A DNA stretch of 64,000 nucleotides from Cupriavidus pauculus. GTDB lineage: Bacteria > Pseudomonadota > Gammaproteobacteria > Burkholderiales > Burkholderiaceae. Below are positions 1 to 8,981 of the stretch, in pieces. The notes under the pieces were generated by a model, which saw only the letters and a list, made by a program, of their open reading frames with translations, ran no database searches and was not told where the DNA came from. The DNA lies in the NCBI RefSeq assembly GCF_002858765.1, contig NZ_PJRP01000025.1:16154-80153 (forward strand), written 5' to 3'. The number at the start of each line of letters is the position of its first letter. The stretch's first letter is position 1. The position numbers were made by a program, and so were the translations under genes.

Positions 1-103
1 AACTCGGTCCTGTTCGGAATGACCGCAGTATGCCGAAGCTACCTTTGCCGATTAAGCCGTGTATTGGCGAATAACTGTTGATCTGAAATCAATAGTATAC
101 CGA

Positions 104-1798
104 TCAGTCATCCATCTCCTGCAGCACCCGCCACTGGATCTTGCCGGTACCGGACTTGGGCAACGCATCCACGAAGCGCACGATACGGGGCACCTTGTAG
201 GTCGCCATGTGCTCTCTGCACCATGCGATGATCGCCGCCTCGTCGGTGCCGGGCACACCGTGCCGCCCCGGTTTCAGTACCACTACCGCCTTGACCGTCT
301 CGCCCCGGCGCGCGTCCTGTGCGGCCACCACGCAGGCCTCGTGGATGGCCGGATGCCCGTAGAGCAGGCTCTCCACTTCGGCCGGCCACACCTTGTAGCC
401 GTTGGCGTTGATCATGCGCTTGAGCCGGTCGCGCATGAAGAAGTAGCCCTCGTCGTCCACGTAGCCAAGATCGCCCGTACGCAGGAAGCGCTTGCCGTCC
501 ATCTCGATGAAGGTTTCGGCATCGGCCTCGGCATTGCGCCAGTAGCCGTGCATGATCTGCCCGCCGTGCAGCACGATCTCGCCCGTCTCGCCGGCCGGCA
601 GCACCGCGAACGTGGCCGGGTCCACCACGCGGGCGTCCACGCCGAAGGTGGCCACGCCCAGACACTCGCGCTTGGCGCGATGGCGCGGATTCGACAGGAT
701 GAACGCGGCCGTCTCGGTCATGCCATACGCTTCCACATAGGGCAGGCCGAAGCGCGTTTGCAGCGTGGTAGCCACCGCTTCGGGCATGGCCGCGCCACCG
801 CCGCCCAGGAACGCCAGGCTCGACAGGTCGCGGCCATCGATACCGGGCTGCGCGAAGAAATCCACCAGCATCGCCGGCGGCGCATTCCAGTTGCTGACCC
901 GGAAGCGCTCGATCAGCGCCGCCGCCAGCGCCGCATCCCAGCGCGGCATCAGGACGATGGTCGCGCCCAGATACAGCGGCGCGTGCATGCCGTTCTGCAG
1001 CCCGAGCATGTGGAACATCGGCGCCACGGCTAGGAACACGCTTTCCGGCCCGTTCGCGCGCCAGACCTGCGAGCCGGCCGCCGCGCACATCAGCGAGCGA
1101 TGCGTATGCATGCAACCCTTCGGCCGTCCGGTGGTGCCCGATGTATAGGCCAGCAGCGCCAGCGTTTCCGGGCCGGCCTGATGCGCCGACGGCGACCGCT
1201 GCGCTGCCATCGCCGCCATCCAGGTCGCGGCCGGGCCAGTCATGGCGGACGCGGGCAGCGGCGTGCGTTCGCGCGCCCAGCCGGGCACCGGCAGGCCGCC
1301 GTCGTCATCCAGCGCGTCCGCATAGGCAAAGGTGACGACCCGCTCGATGGCCCGGCCATGCAGCGGCGCCACCTGCGCGTAGAGGTCTTCGGCAACGATG
1401 GCCACGCGTGCGCCGCTATCGTCCACCACATGTTCGATCTCGCCGGTGAGCCACATCGGGTTGGCCGGCACCAGCACGGCCTCGGCACGCAGAATTGCGT
1501 AACTGGCAATGATGTATTGCGGGCAGTTCTGCGCGCACAGCAGCACGCGGTCGCCCGGTTGAACGCCGCAGTCCTGCTGCAGGTAGCCGGCCAGCCGCTC
1601 GATCTCTTCCAGCAGCCGCGCATACGCGATGGCGGTGCCGAAGTACTGGATCGCCGTCTTGCCGGGGTAGCGGCGTGCCGCGTGTTCGACGTTGTAGACC
1701 AGGCTGGTGGCCGGTACTTGGATGGCGCGCGGCAGGCCGGCGGGCCAGTGCGGCGGGACGGAGGATGTCGATGCGGGCACCATGGATGCAAGGGTCAT
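104..1798 (-). CDS. AMP-dependent acyl-CoA synthetase (ligase)
   Basis: A 564-residue member of the ANL superfamily. It should activate a carboxylic acid to its CoA thioester by way of an acyl-adenylate in the cytoplasm. The P-loop-like YTSGTTGRPKG lies near residues 218-228, followed by YGMTE, the hinge region TGDLGYVDDEGY and a C-terminal GTGK carrying the likely catalytic lysine near residue 555. Length is normal for the family. The start is the first ATG of the frame; the ribosome site is weak, and the in-frame ATG five codons later (1783) is an alternative. It is divergent from the LuxR-type regulator at 1986, a plausible controller. Substrate is unknown; medium/long-chain or aromatic acids are all possible. 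Confidence 0.9.
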   Translation of the reverse strand: MTLASMVPASTSSVPPHWPAGLPRAIQVPATSLVYNVEHAARRYPGKTAIQYFGTAIAYARLLEEIERLAGYLQQDCGVQPGDRVLLCAQNCPQYIIASYAILRAEAVLVPANPMWLTGEIEHVVDDSGARVAIVAEDLYAQVAPLHGRAIERVVTFAYADALDDDGGLPVPGWARERTPLPASAMTGPAATWMAAMAAQRSPSAHQAGPETLALLAYTSGTTGRPKGCMHTHRSLMCAAAGSQVWRANGPESVFLAVAPMFHMLGLQNGMHAPLYLGATIVLMPRWDAALAAALIERFRVSNWNAPPAMLVDFFAQPGIDGRDLSSLAFLGGGGAAMPEAVATTLQTRFGLPYVEAYGMTETAAFILSNPRHRAKRECLGVATFGVDARVVDPATFAVLPAGETGEIVLHGGQIMHGYWRNAEADAETFIEMDGKRFLRTGDLGYVDDEGYFFMRDRLKRMINANGYKVWPAEVESLLYGHPAIHEACVVAAQDARRGETVKAVVVLKPGRHGVPGTDEAAIIAWCREHMATYKVPRIVRFVDALPKSGTGKIQWRVLQEMDD

Positions 1799-1985
1799 CG
1801 TGGAGTCTGGAAGTCATCGGGAAACACGGCGACCAACGATAGTACGGGGGCGCCGCATTGCGTATTTGCGATTTGCGAATCGGGCCTTCGCCTGCCGCAA
1901 ACCGGGGCCGCCCCGGGTATCCATGCGCGCAAAACCCATGTAACAATCGCGTCCACAAGAACATCGAATCAGGAGACTTTCCGCC

Positions 1986-4757
1986 ATGCAGCCCAGCCCG
2001 CCGGGTGCGCGGCGGCACGACGCCGATGGCACCACGAGGCCGCTGGCGATGCCGACGATGCCGACGATCGTTGTGTCGAAACTGGTGCCACCGGCCAGTG
2101 CCGATTCCCACCTGGCGCGACCGCATCTGGTCGACAGCATGCTGACCGCGCACAGCGCGCGACTGCTGCTGATCCGGGCGCCGGCCGGTTTCGGCAAGAC
2201 CACCCTGATGCAGCAATACGTGGCCGCGCGACAGGCGCTGGGACACACCACGGCGTGGCTGCGGCTGGACGCCGCCGACAACGACCTGCCGCGTTTTCTG
2301 GGGCATCTCGGCGCCGGGCTGCGCGCACTGGTGCCCGACACCCCGCAGGCATCGGCATCGGCCGAACGGCTGGCAGCCAGCGTCATCGCGACCGTGGCAT
2401 CGCAGAAGACGCCGTTCGCGATCCTACTGGACGACTTTGAAACGATCCAGAGCGAATCGGTGCTGAACTTCGTGCAGTTGCTGCTGGAGTCGCTGCCGCC
2501 CATCGGCACGCTGGTGGTGGCGTCGCGCACCACGCCTGCGCTGGGCCTTGGCCGCCTCCGCGCCCGTGGCCAGCTGCTCGAACTCCATCCCGGCGCACTG
2601 CGCTTCACCTTGCCCGAGGCCACGGTGTTCATCCGGGAGAAATGCGGCATTCCGCTGGGCGATGCCGAAATCTCCAGGCTGCACCGCTACACCGAAGGCT
2701 GGGCCACCGCCATCTTCCTGGCCACGTTGTCGCTGCGCCAGCGCACCGACTACGGCCGCTTTGTCTCGTCGTTCTCGGGCTCGAATACCGAACTGGCCGA
2801 GTATCTTGCCGAGGACATCCTGGGCGGGCAGAGCGACGCGGTGCGCAGCTTCCTGCTCGAAACCAGCATCCTGTCGCAACTGTCGGCGCCGCTCTGCGAT
2901 GCCATCCTGGGGCGCACCGACAGCCAGGCCATGCTGTCCACGCTGGAGCGCAACAACCTGTTCCTGTTCCCGCTCAACGGCGAACTCGACGAATACCGCT
3001 ACCACAGCCTGTTCGCCAGTTTCCTGCAGCACCGGCTGCACGCCCTTGACCCGGTCCGCGAAACCGCGCTGCACGCCGCCGCCGCACGCTGGTATCTGGC
3101 GGCCGATCGCCCCGTCCCCGCCATCGATCATCTGCTGCGTGCCGGCCTGCACCACGAAGCCATCGGGCTGATGGCGCTGCACGCCGACGCGCTGCTCAAC
3201 AACGGGCGCGTCAGGCTGCTGTCCCGCTGGTTCGATCTGGTCCGCGACAAGCTGCGTACCGCCGACCCGCGCGTACGCATCAGCGCCGCATGGGCCCTGC
3301 TGCTGAACCGCCGCTTCGACGAAGCCATGGCCACCGTGCAGCAGATTGCCGACGATACCGTTGCCGACGCCGCGCGCGAGGCCGTGCTGCTGCAGGCCGA
3401 GACGCTGCGCTGCGTGCTGTTCGCCATGACCGACCAGATCGATGCCTGCCGCCGCACCGGCCTGCCGCTGCTTGATCGTCTGCCACCCGACGACTCGTTC
3501 CAGTACTGGATGCTGGCCAACTCGGTGGCGTACGGCCTGGTGTCCGCACGCCGGCACGACGAAGCGCGTCAGGTGCTGGCCCAGGCCGGCGCCAGGGAGC
3601 GGCACGGGCCAGCACCCGGTGCCGCATTGCTGCGCAGCGTGGCCGACTGCCTGGAGAGCATCATCGATCTGATCCACGGCCGGCTTGGCCGTTCGATGGC
3701 CCGGCTGCGCACCGCGCAGCAGGCGTGGCAAGAACGCCCGGACGCAGTCACCGGTGGTCGCGCCGCAGCCGGCGTGATCCTGGGCCTGCTGCTCTATGAA
3801 TCGGACCAGATCGATGAAGCCGCGCGCTTTGTCAACGACACGCTGCCGTTTGCCAAGATGACGGGCCCGGTCGATTCGATGACGACCTGCCACATCCTCA
3901 GCGCGCGGATTGCCCTGGTGCGCGGCGACCGCGATCTCTGGCACCGCCGCCTGCACGAACTCGATGAACTGGGTCGCCAGGTGCAATCGCCCCGCGCGAT
4001 CTGCTCGGCGTGGCTCGAACGCGCACGCGTCGCCACGCTCGACGGCGCACTCGATGCCGCCGCACAGGCCCTGGATGCCGCACAGGCGCACAGCGCGTGG
4101 GAAGCCCTCGATGACGCAGGCTACGGCAATGAGGTCGATACTCCGACGGTTGCGCGCTGGCGGCTCGACATTGCCCGCGGCGCCGATCGCGCGGTGTGCG
4201 ATGCGCTGGCCACGGCCATCGCCATGGCCGCCGCGCAGCAGCGCCATTGGCGCCTGGTCAAGCTGCGGTTTCTGCATGCCATGGCACTCGATTCGGTGGG
4301 CGAGGCGCGCGCCGCCTTCGAGGCGCTGACCGCAGCATTGCGCCTGGCCAGCCACGAGGGACTGGTCCGCACCTTCCTCGACGAAGGTGACCGGCCTGCC
4401 AGCCTGCTGCAGCGGTGGATGGCCACGCAACGCGCCAACGCGGCATCCGGCGTGGCCGTGGCGTTCGTGCCCGCGCTGCTGGCCCGCATGGGGGTGTCGG
4501 CGGGCACTGCCACGCCCGCCCCATTGCCAGTCGAAAACCATGCCTCGCCGGACGGTGGCCTGGACGCCCTGACGGCCCGCGAACTCGATGTCCTGCGCAT
4601 GCTGTCGCACGGTCACCGCAATCGCGCCATTGCCGAAAAGCTGTTCGTATCCGAGCTGACCGTGAAGTCGCATCTGCGCCGTATCAGTGCCAAACTCGGC
4701 GCGCAAAGCCGCACCGAGGTGGTGGCGATTGCGCGGGCAAAGGGGTTGCTGGATTGA
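1986..4757 (+). CDS. LuxR-family transcriptional regulator of the large ATP-binding (LAL/MalT-like) type
   Basis: A 923-residue regulator. Walker A (APAGFGKTT) lies at residues 65-73 and Walker B (ILLDD) at about 146-150, giving an NTPase of the MalT/STAND class. A long helical, TPR-like middle region follows, and a LuxR-type helix-turn-helix closes the protein from about residue 863 (LTARELDVL to SHLRRISAKLG). AGGAGA upstream supports the ATG at 1986. Proteins of this class usually bind an inducer and ATP, oligomerise and activate neighbouring catabolic genes. It is divergent from the acyl-CoA ligase at 104-1798 and convergent with the acyl-CoA dehydrogenase operon, so either may be its target; that is inference from position. 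Confidence 0.92.
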   Translation: MQPSPPGARRHDADGTTRPLAMPTMPTIVVSKLVPPASADSHLARPHLVDSMLTAHSARLLLIRAPAGFGKTTLMQQYVAARQALGHTTAWLRLDAADNDLPRFLGHLGAGLRALVPDTPQASASAERLAASVIATVASQKTPFAILLDDFETIQSESVLNFVQLLLESLPPIGTLVVASRTTPALGLGRLRARGQLLELHPGALRFTLPEATVFIREKCGIPLGDAEISRLHRYTEGWATAIFLATLSLRQRTDYGRFVSSFSGSNTELAEYLAEDILGGQSDAVRSFLLETSILSQLSAPLCDAILGRTDSQAMLSTLERNNLFLFPLNGELDEYRYHSLFASFLQHRLHALDPVRETALHAAAARWYLAADRPVPAIDHLLRAGLHHEAIGLMALHADALLNNGRVRLLSRWFDLVRDKLRTADPRVRISAAWALLLNRRFDEAMATVQQIADDTVADAAREAVLLQAETLRCVLFAMTDQIDACRRTGLPLLDRLPPDDSFQYWMLANSVAYGLVSARRHDEARQVLAQAGARERHGPAPGAALLRSVADCLESIIDLIHGRLGRSMARLRTAQQAWQERPDAVTGGRAAAGVILGLLLYESDQIDEAARFVNDTLPFAKMTGPVDSMTTCHILSARIALVRGDRDLWHRRLHELDELGRQVQSPRAICSAWLERARVATLDGALDAAAQALDAAQAHSAWEALDDAGYGNEVDTPTVARWRLDIARGADRAVCDALATAIAMAAAQQRHWRLVKLRFLHAMALDSVGEARAAFEALTAALRLASHEGLVRTFLDEGDRPASLLQRWMATQRANAASGVAVAFVPALLARMGVSAGTATPAPLPVENHASPDGGLDALTARELDVLRMLSHGHRNRAIAEKLFVSELTVKSHLRRISAKLGAQSRTEVVAIARAKGLLD

Positions 4758-4789
4758 GCGGATGGCGAATCCAGGCATCACCGGGTGGG

Positions 4790-4820
4790 CTCCCCTCTCC
4801 CATTGCATGGGAGAGGGGAG
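4790..4820. repeat. perfect palindrome between convergent genes
   Basis: Two 14-base arms (CTCCCCTCTCCCAT and its complement) around a TGC loop lie between the LuxR-type gene and the acyl-CoA dehydrogenase gene, which converge here. There is no T-tract on either strand, so it is not a standard intrinsic terminator, although it could still stop or stabilise both messages. A related hairpin occurs at 17715-17767, also between convergent genes. Confidence 0.7.
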
Positions 4821-4835
4821 AAAAGCCAAGCCCAC

Positions 4836-5984
4836 CTACAACGTCCGCGCAATCAATTCTTTCATGATCTCGTTCGAGCCGCCGTAGATCTTGCCTACCC
4901 GGGCGTTGACGTAGAGCCGGGCGATCGGGTACTCAGCCATGTAGCCGTAGCCGCCGTGCAGTTGCAGGCATTCGTCGATGATCTCGCAGCTCTTCTGCGT
5001 ACACCACCACTTCGCCATGGCAGCGGTCTCGGCGGTCAGCTCGCCGCGCAGCACCTTGCCCATGCAGTCATCGACAAAGGCGCGCGCCACGATCGCATGC
5101 GTCTTGCACTCGGCCAGCTTGAAACGCGTGTTCTGCATCTCCAGCAGCGGCGCGCCGAAGACCTGGCGATCGCGCACATAGTCCACGGTAGTCTCCAACG
5201 CGCGCTCCATCGACCCCAGCGCACCCAGCGCGATGACCATGCGTTCCTGCGGCAACTGCTGCATCAGCTGGTAGAAGCCGCGCCCCTCCTCGTCGCCCAG
5301 CAGGTTCTCGCAGGGCACGCGGACGTTGTCGAAGAACAGCTCGGCCGTGTCCTGCCCCTTCTGGCCGATCTTCTCCAGCACGCGGCCGCGCCGGAAGCCC
5401 TCCAGCCCCGCCGTCTCCACCACCACGATCGACACGCCCTTGGCGCCTTTGTCCGGGGCAGTCTTGACCACCACCAGGATCAGGTCGGCCAGCAGGCCGT
5501 TCGAGATGAACGTCTTCGAGCCATTGATGACGTAGTGCGCGCCATCGCGCACCGCCCGCGTCTTGACGCTCTTGAGATCCGAACCCGCGCCGGGCTCGGA
5601 CATCGCAATGGCGCCCACCATTTCCCCCGTAGCCATCTTCGGCAGCCACCGCTGCTTCTGTGCCTCGGAGCCATAGCGCAGGAGGTAGTGCGCCACGATG
5701 GCGCTATGGACGTTGGTGCCCAGGCTGGTGGCCATGGCGCGAGCCTGCTCGTAGGCAATGATCGCCTCGTGCGCGAACGACCCGCCCCCGCCGCCATAGG
5801 CTTCGGGGATGCTGGCGCAGAGCATGCCGACCTCGCCCGCCTTGCGCCAGGTTTCGCGGTCCACATGCTGCTGCTTCCACCAACGCTCCTCGTGCGGCAC
5901 GAGTTCGCGCTCGATGAACTTGCGGATCGCGTCCTGGAATATCGAAAGATCGTCCGTGATCCACGGGCTCTGGCTTGTCGGCAT
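4836..5984 (-). CDS. acyl-CoA dehydrogenase, long-chain-like
   Basis: A 382-residue FAD enzyme that should desaturate an acyl-CoA at the alpha-beta bond and pass electrons to ETF. The C-terminus (IYGGSNEIMKELIAR) closely resembles the long-chain enzyme ACADL, in which the catalytic glutamate lies on an inner helix rather than in a YEG motif; here the C-terminal position is also Gly. The frame runs further upstream, but the ATG at 5984 is preceded by AAGGAG at good spacing and starts the usual N-terminal helix. It is the last gene of the leftward operon that starts with the ligase at 10541, 28 bases after the SDR gene. Confidence 0.93.
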   Translation of the reverse strand: MPTSQSPWITDDLSIFQDAIRKFIERELVPHEERWWKQQHVDRETWRKAGEVGMLCASIPEAYGGGGGSFAHEAIIAYEQARAMATSLGTNVHSAIVAHYLLRYGSEAQKQRWLPKMATGEMVGAIAMSEPGAGSDLKSVKTRAVRDGAHYVINGSKTFISNGLLADLILVVVKTAPDKGAKGVSIVVVETAGLEGFRRGRVLEKIGQKGQDTAELFFDNVRVPCENLLGDEEGRGFYQLMQQLPQERMVIALGALGSMERALETTVDYVRDRQVFGAPLLEMQNTRFKLAECKTHAIVARAFVDDCMGKVLRGELTAETAAMAKWWCTQKSCEIIDECLQLHGGYGYMAEYPIARLYVNARVGKIYGGSNEIMKELIARTL

Positions 5985-6012
5985 GTCCGTGCTCCTTTGG
6001 ATGTCGTGCGGT

Positions 6013-6843
6013 TCAGGGACGGCCGCCGCCCACGACCAGCACCTGCCCGCTGATGTAGTTCGACTCCGGAATGCACAGCAGGTAGACCGCGCCGGCGGCC
6101 TCGGCCGGCGTGCCACCGCGCCCCACCGGGATCATCGCCTCGACGTTCTTCATCAGCTGGGCGTTGACGCCCACCTTGATTTCCTTGCCCGCGATGTCGA
6201 TCGTCGCACTGTTGCCGTCACCGGCCACGGCTTCGGTCAGACGCGTCTTGATCAGGCCAAAGGCCACGCTGTTGACGTTGACCTTATATCGGCCCCACTC
6301 CTTGGCCAGCGCGCGGGTCAGCCCGTTGATGGCAGCCTTGGCAGCCGAATAGTTGGCCTGCCCCGCGTTGCCCATCACGCCCGACACCGACGAGATATTG
6401 ACGACCTTGCGGAAAATCTCCTGCCCGGTCTCGGCCTCCGCCTTGGCGGTCTCCTTGAAATGGTCGGCCGCGGCACGCAGGATGCGGAACGGGGCCGTCA
6501 CGTGTACGTCCATGATCGACGACCATTGCTCGTCGGTCATCTTCTGGATCACGTTGTCCCACGTATAGCCGGCGTTATTGACGATGATGTCGAGCGCGCC
6601 GAACGACTGCAGCGCGGTCTGCACGAAACGCTGCCCGAAATCGGCCTCGGTGACGCTGCCCGTGCAGGCCACGGCCCGCCCGCCAGCCGCCACGATCTCG
6701 CGCACCACGGCATTCGCCGGCTCGGCGTCCAGGTCGTTCACCACGACCGCAGCGCCTTCGCTCGCCAGCTTCAGCGCAATCTCGCGCCCAATGCCCCGGC
6801 CCGAACCCGATACGATGGCGACCTTGCCATTCAACTTGCTCAT
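6013..6843 (-). CDS. SDR-family 3-hydroxyacyl-CoA/3-oxoacyl reductase-like dehydrogenase
   Basis: A 276-residue short-chain dehydrogenase. The nucleotide site (SGSGRGIG) is near residue 12, NNAG near the middle, and the catalytic YSAAK is present with a Ser about 13 residues earlier. Such FabG-like proteins oxidise or reduce beta-hydroxyacyl thioesters. In this operon it sits between a dehydratase pair and an acyl-CoA dehydrogenase, which fits the 3-hydroxyacyl-CoA dehydrogenase step of a beta-oxidation route. It begins 19 bases after the MaoC gene and is co-transcribed with it. Confidence 0.92.
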   Translation of the reverse strand: MSKLNGKVAIVSGSGRGIGREIALKLASEGAAVVVNDLDAEPANAVVREIVAAGGRAVACTGSVTEADFGQRFVQTALQSFGALDIIVNNAGYTWDNVIQKMTDEQWSSIMDVHVTAPFRILRAAADHFKETAKAEAETGQEIFRKVVNISSVSGVMGNAGQANYSAAKAAINGLTRALAKEWGRYKVNVNSVAFGLIKTRLTEAVAGDGNSATIDIAGKEIKVGVNAQLMKNVEAMIPVGRGGTPAEAAGAVYLLCIPESNYISGQVLVVGGGRP

Positions 6844-6862
6844 TGTGTTGTCTCCTTGATGT

Positions 6863-7279
6863 TCAGCGGTCGGGCGCGATCAGCGCCTCGCCCGTCAATT
6901 TGATGTCGCCCTGCTGGTTGCGCGTGGACAGCGCGATGCGCACCGTCCCCGCCGCCTCGTCCTTCTCCGTGACCACGCCCGTGCACGAGACCGCATCGCC
7001 CACCTGCGTGATGGCCGCGAAACGCACCGAGAACTCGCGGATCGCGTGCTGCGGCGCCCAGTTGGTCAACAGGCGGCCCAGGTAGGCCATCGACAGCATG
7101 CCGTGCGCAAACACGTCGGGCATGCCGGCGCGTCGGGCAAAGTCCGTGTCGACGTGGATCGGGTTGTGGTCGCCGGATGCCCCCGCATAGAGCGCCAGCG
7201 TGAGCCGGCTCAGCGGCTCGGCGGTGAACGGCGGCAGCGTGCTGCCCACCTCCAGCGCCTCGAATCGAATCGGATTCAT
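6863..7279 (-). CDS. MaoC-family (R)-specific enoyl-CoA hydratase, catalytic subunit type
   Basis: A 138-residue single hotdog domain. The hydratase-2 motif SGDHNPIHVD holds the Asp and His expected to activate water in R-specific enoyl-CoA hydratases. Its ATG overlaps the stop of the upstream MaoC-like gene by four bases (ATGA), so the two are translationally coupled. The pair looks like a split heteromeric hydratase in which only this subunit keeps the catalytic Asp-His set, as in HadAB or ChsH1-ChsH2 type enzymes. It should hydrate the 2-enoyl-CoA made by the dehydrogenase of the same operon. Confidence 0.9.
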   Translation of the reverse strand: MNPIRFEALEVGSTLPPFTAEPLSRLTLALYAGASGDHNPIHVDTDFARRAGMPDVFAHGMLSMAYLGRLLTNWAPQHAIREFSVRFAAITQVGDAVSCTGVVTEKDEAAGTVRIALSTRNQQGDIKLTGEALIAPDR

Positions 7280-7731
7280 GCGGTCTCCAGGCTGTTGCGC
7301 ACGACAACCACGCTGCGCAGGTCTGCCACGGCGGCGCCATCGGCATCGGTCACGCGGGTCTCGCGCACCACGAAGCCCAGGGCCCCACCCTTCTTCTCGT
7401 AGATGTCGGCGATGCGAATCTCGAAGTGCAACCGCTCGCCGGCGAATGCCATGCGGTGATAACGGAAGGCCTGCTCGCCATGCAGGACGCGGCCGATGTT
7501 GATGCCCAGCAGGTCCAGCGTGGCGCGCGGGTTCGGCGCCTCCATTTCCAGGCAGAACAGGAATGTGGGGGGCACCGGCAGCGCCGGATATCCCGCTGCC
7601 CTGGCCGCCTCGGCATCGATATAGCTGGCGTCTGCCTGCCCCGTGGCCTTGGCGAAGAAGCGCAGGCGGCCGGCCTCCACCTCTGCCACGTGGCGCGACA
7701 CCACGGTGCCAATGTGTTTCGTGTCCAGCAT
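7276..7731 (-). CDS. MaoC N-terminal/FAS1-like dehydratase domain protein (partner subunit)
   Basis: A 151-residue hotdog protein resembling the N-terminal half of double-hotdog MaoC dehydratases. The D-x-N-P-x-H catalytic motif is absent, so it is probably a structural or substrate-binding subunit of the enzyme encoded by the next gene, which it overlaps by four bases. The ATG at 7731 follows a GAGGAG site; the longer upstream frame encodes GC-biased sequence without family similarity and was trimmed. It follows the thiolase gene by 11 bases. Confidence 0.85.
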   Translation of the reverse strand: MLDTKHIGTVVSRHVAEVEAGRLRFFAKATGQADASYIDAEAARAAGYPALPVPPTFLFCLEMEAPNPRATLDLLGINIGRVLHGEQAFRYHRMAFAGERLHFEIRIADIYEKKGGALGFVVRETRVTDADGAAVADLRSVVVVRNSLETA

Positions 7732-7742
7732 CGGCGTGCTCC

Positions 7743-8927
7743 TCACTGCCGCTCGTACAGCGTCACCACGCAGGCGCCGCCGAGACCGAGGTTGTGTTGC
7801 AGCGCCAGCCGCGCGCCCGGCACCTGCCGGTCCTGCGCCTGGCCGCGCAGTTGCCAGACCAGTTCGGCACATTGCGCCAGGCCGGTGGCGCCAAGCGGAT
7901 GCCCCTTCGACAGCAGGCCGCCGGACGGATTGGTCACCACGCGGCCGCCATACGTGTTGTCGCCGTCGACGATGAACTTCTCGGCGGTGCCTTCGGCGGT
8001 CAGGCCGAGCCCTTCATAGGTAATCAGTTCGTTGGCGGTAAAGCAGTCGTGCAGCTCCACCACGTCGATGTCGGTGGGTGCCACGCCGGATGCCTCGTAC
8101 ACCGCCTGCGCCGCCGCGTGGGTCATGTCGTAGCCCACGACCTTGCGCATGTCGCCTTCGTCGAACGTGCTGTTGCGGTCCGTGGTCATCGACTGGGCGC
8201 GAATCGCCACGCGGGTATCCAGGCCGTGCCGCTTCGCAAATTCCTCCGAGCACAGGATGGCCGCCGCCGCGCCGCAGGTGGGCGGGCAGCATTGCAGGCG
8301 CGTCAGCGGATCGAACACGGCCGGCGACGCCATCACCTCTTCCAGCGTGACCGTGTTGCGGAATACCGCGAACGGATTGCGCGCGGCGTGCTGGCGGGCC
8401 TTGACCGAGATGCGGCCGAACGTGTCCGGCCGGATGTCGTACTCCTTGATGTAGTCGCGGGCCGCTCCGCCAAAGAACTGGGTGGCGCGGGGCGCGGCGT
8501 CGTCGAAGCCCTGGATGTCGCGCATGGCGTCGACAAAGCGGGCCATTGGCGATGGGCGGTCGGTGTAGGCGCCCTTCAGCGCGCCGGGCACCATCTGCTC
8601 GAAGCCCACCGCGATGGCGCACTCGATGGCGCCGCTGGCCACCGCCTGGCGCGCCAGGAACAGCGCCGTCGACCCGGTGGCGCAGTTGTTGTTGACGTTG
8701 ATGACCGGGATGCCGGTCAGCCCCACGCCGTAGATGGCAGCCTGCCCGGCCGTGGAATCGCCGTACACATAGCCCACGTAGGCCTGCTCCACCAGCGCGT
8801 AGTCGACGCGCGCATCGGCCAGCGCCGCGCGGGCGGCGTTGGCGCCCATGACCGGGTAGTCATCGCTGGCACCGGGCTTGGTGAACGGAATCATGCCGAC
8901 ACCTGCAACCAACACTTTCCTGCTCAT
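7743..8927 (-). CDS. thiolase-family protein (acetyl-CoA acyltransferase, SCP-x-like)
   Basis: A 394-residue thiolase. The nucleophilic Cys is present at residue 82 in NNNCATGS, and the C-terminal NPSGG...GHPLGATG block supplies the active-site His. The general build (short, beginning RKVLVAGVGMIPF) is that of the SCP2/lipid-transfer thiolase group. It should cleave a 3-oxoacyl-CoA with free CoA at the end of a beta-oxidation cycle. It sits between the ligase gene (54 bases upstream) and the hydratase pair in a leftward operon containing every enzyme type of one cycle: ligase, dehydrogenase, hydratase, hydroxyacyl dehydrogenase and thiolase. Confidence 0.92.
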   Translation of the reverse strand: MSRKVLVAGVGMIPFTKPGASDDYPVMGANAARAALADARVDYALVEQAYVGYVYGDSTAGQAAIYGVGLTGIPVINVNNNCATGSTALFLARQAVASGAIECAIAVGFEQMVPGALKGAYTDRPSPMARFVDAMRDIQGFDDAAPRATQFFGGAARDYIKEYDIRPDTFGRISVKARQHAARNPFAVFRNTVTLEEVMASPAVFDPLTRLQCCPPTCGAAAAILCSEEFAKRHGLDTRVAIRAQSMTTDRNSTFDEGDMRKVVGYDMTHAAAQAVYEASGVAPTDIDVVELHDCFTANELITYEGLGLTAEGTAEKFIVDGDNTYGGRVVTNPSGGLLSKGHPLGATGLAQCAELVWQLRGQAQDRQVPGARLALQHNLGLGGACVVTLYERQ

Positions 8928-8981
8928 GTTCGTTTCCTTGAAGATTGGGGGACTTGGGGAATTGGGAATTTGGGAACGGAT

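Noticed and set aside
2424..4835. 803-codon minus-strand frame opposite the LuxR-type gene
   Set aside because: Composition is typical of a GC shadow, no domain is visible, and the plus strand encodes an intact regulator.
8940..8980. G-rich run with TTGGGGAATTGGGAATTTGGG-like repetition between ligase and thiolase genes
   Set aside because: Short, irregular and inside an operon; no evidence that it is more than a simple repeat.
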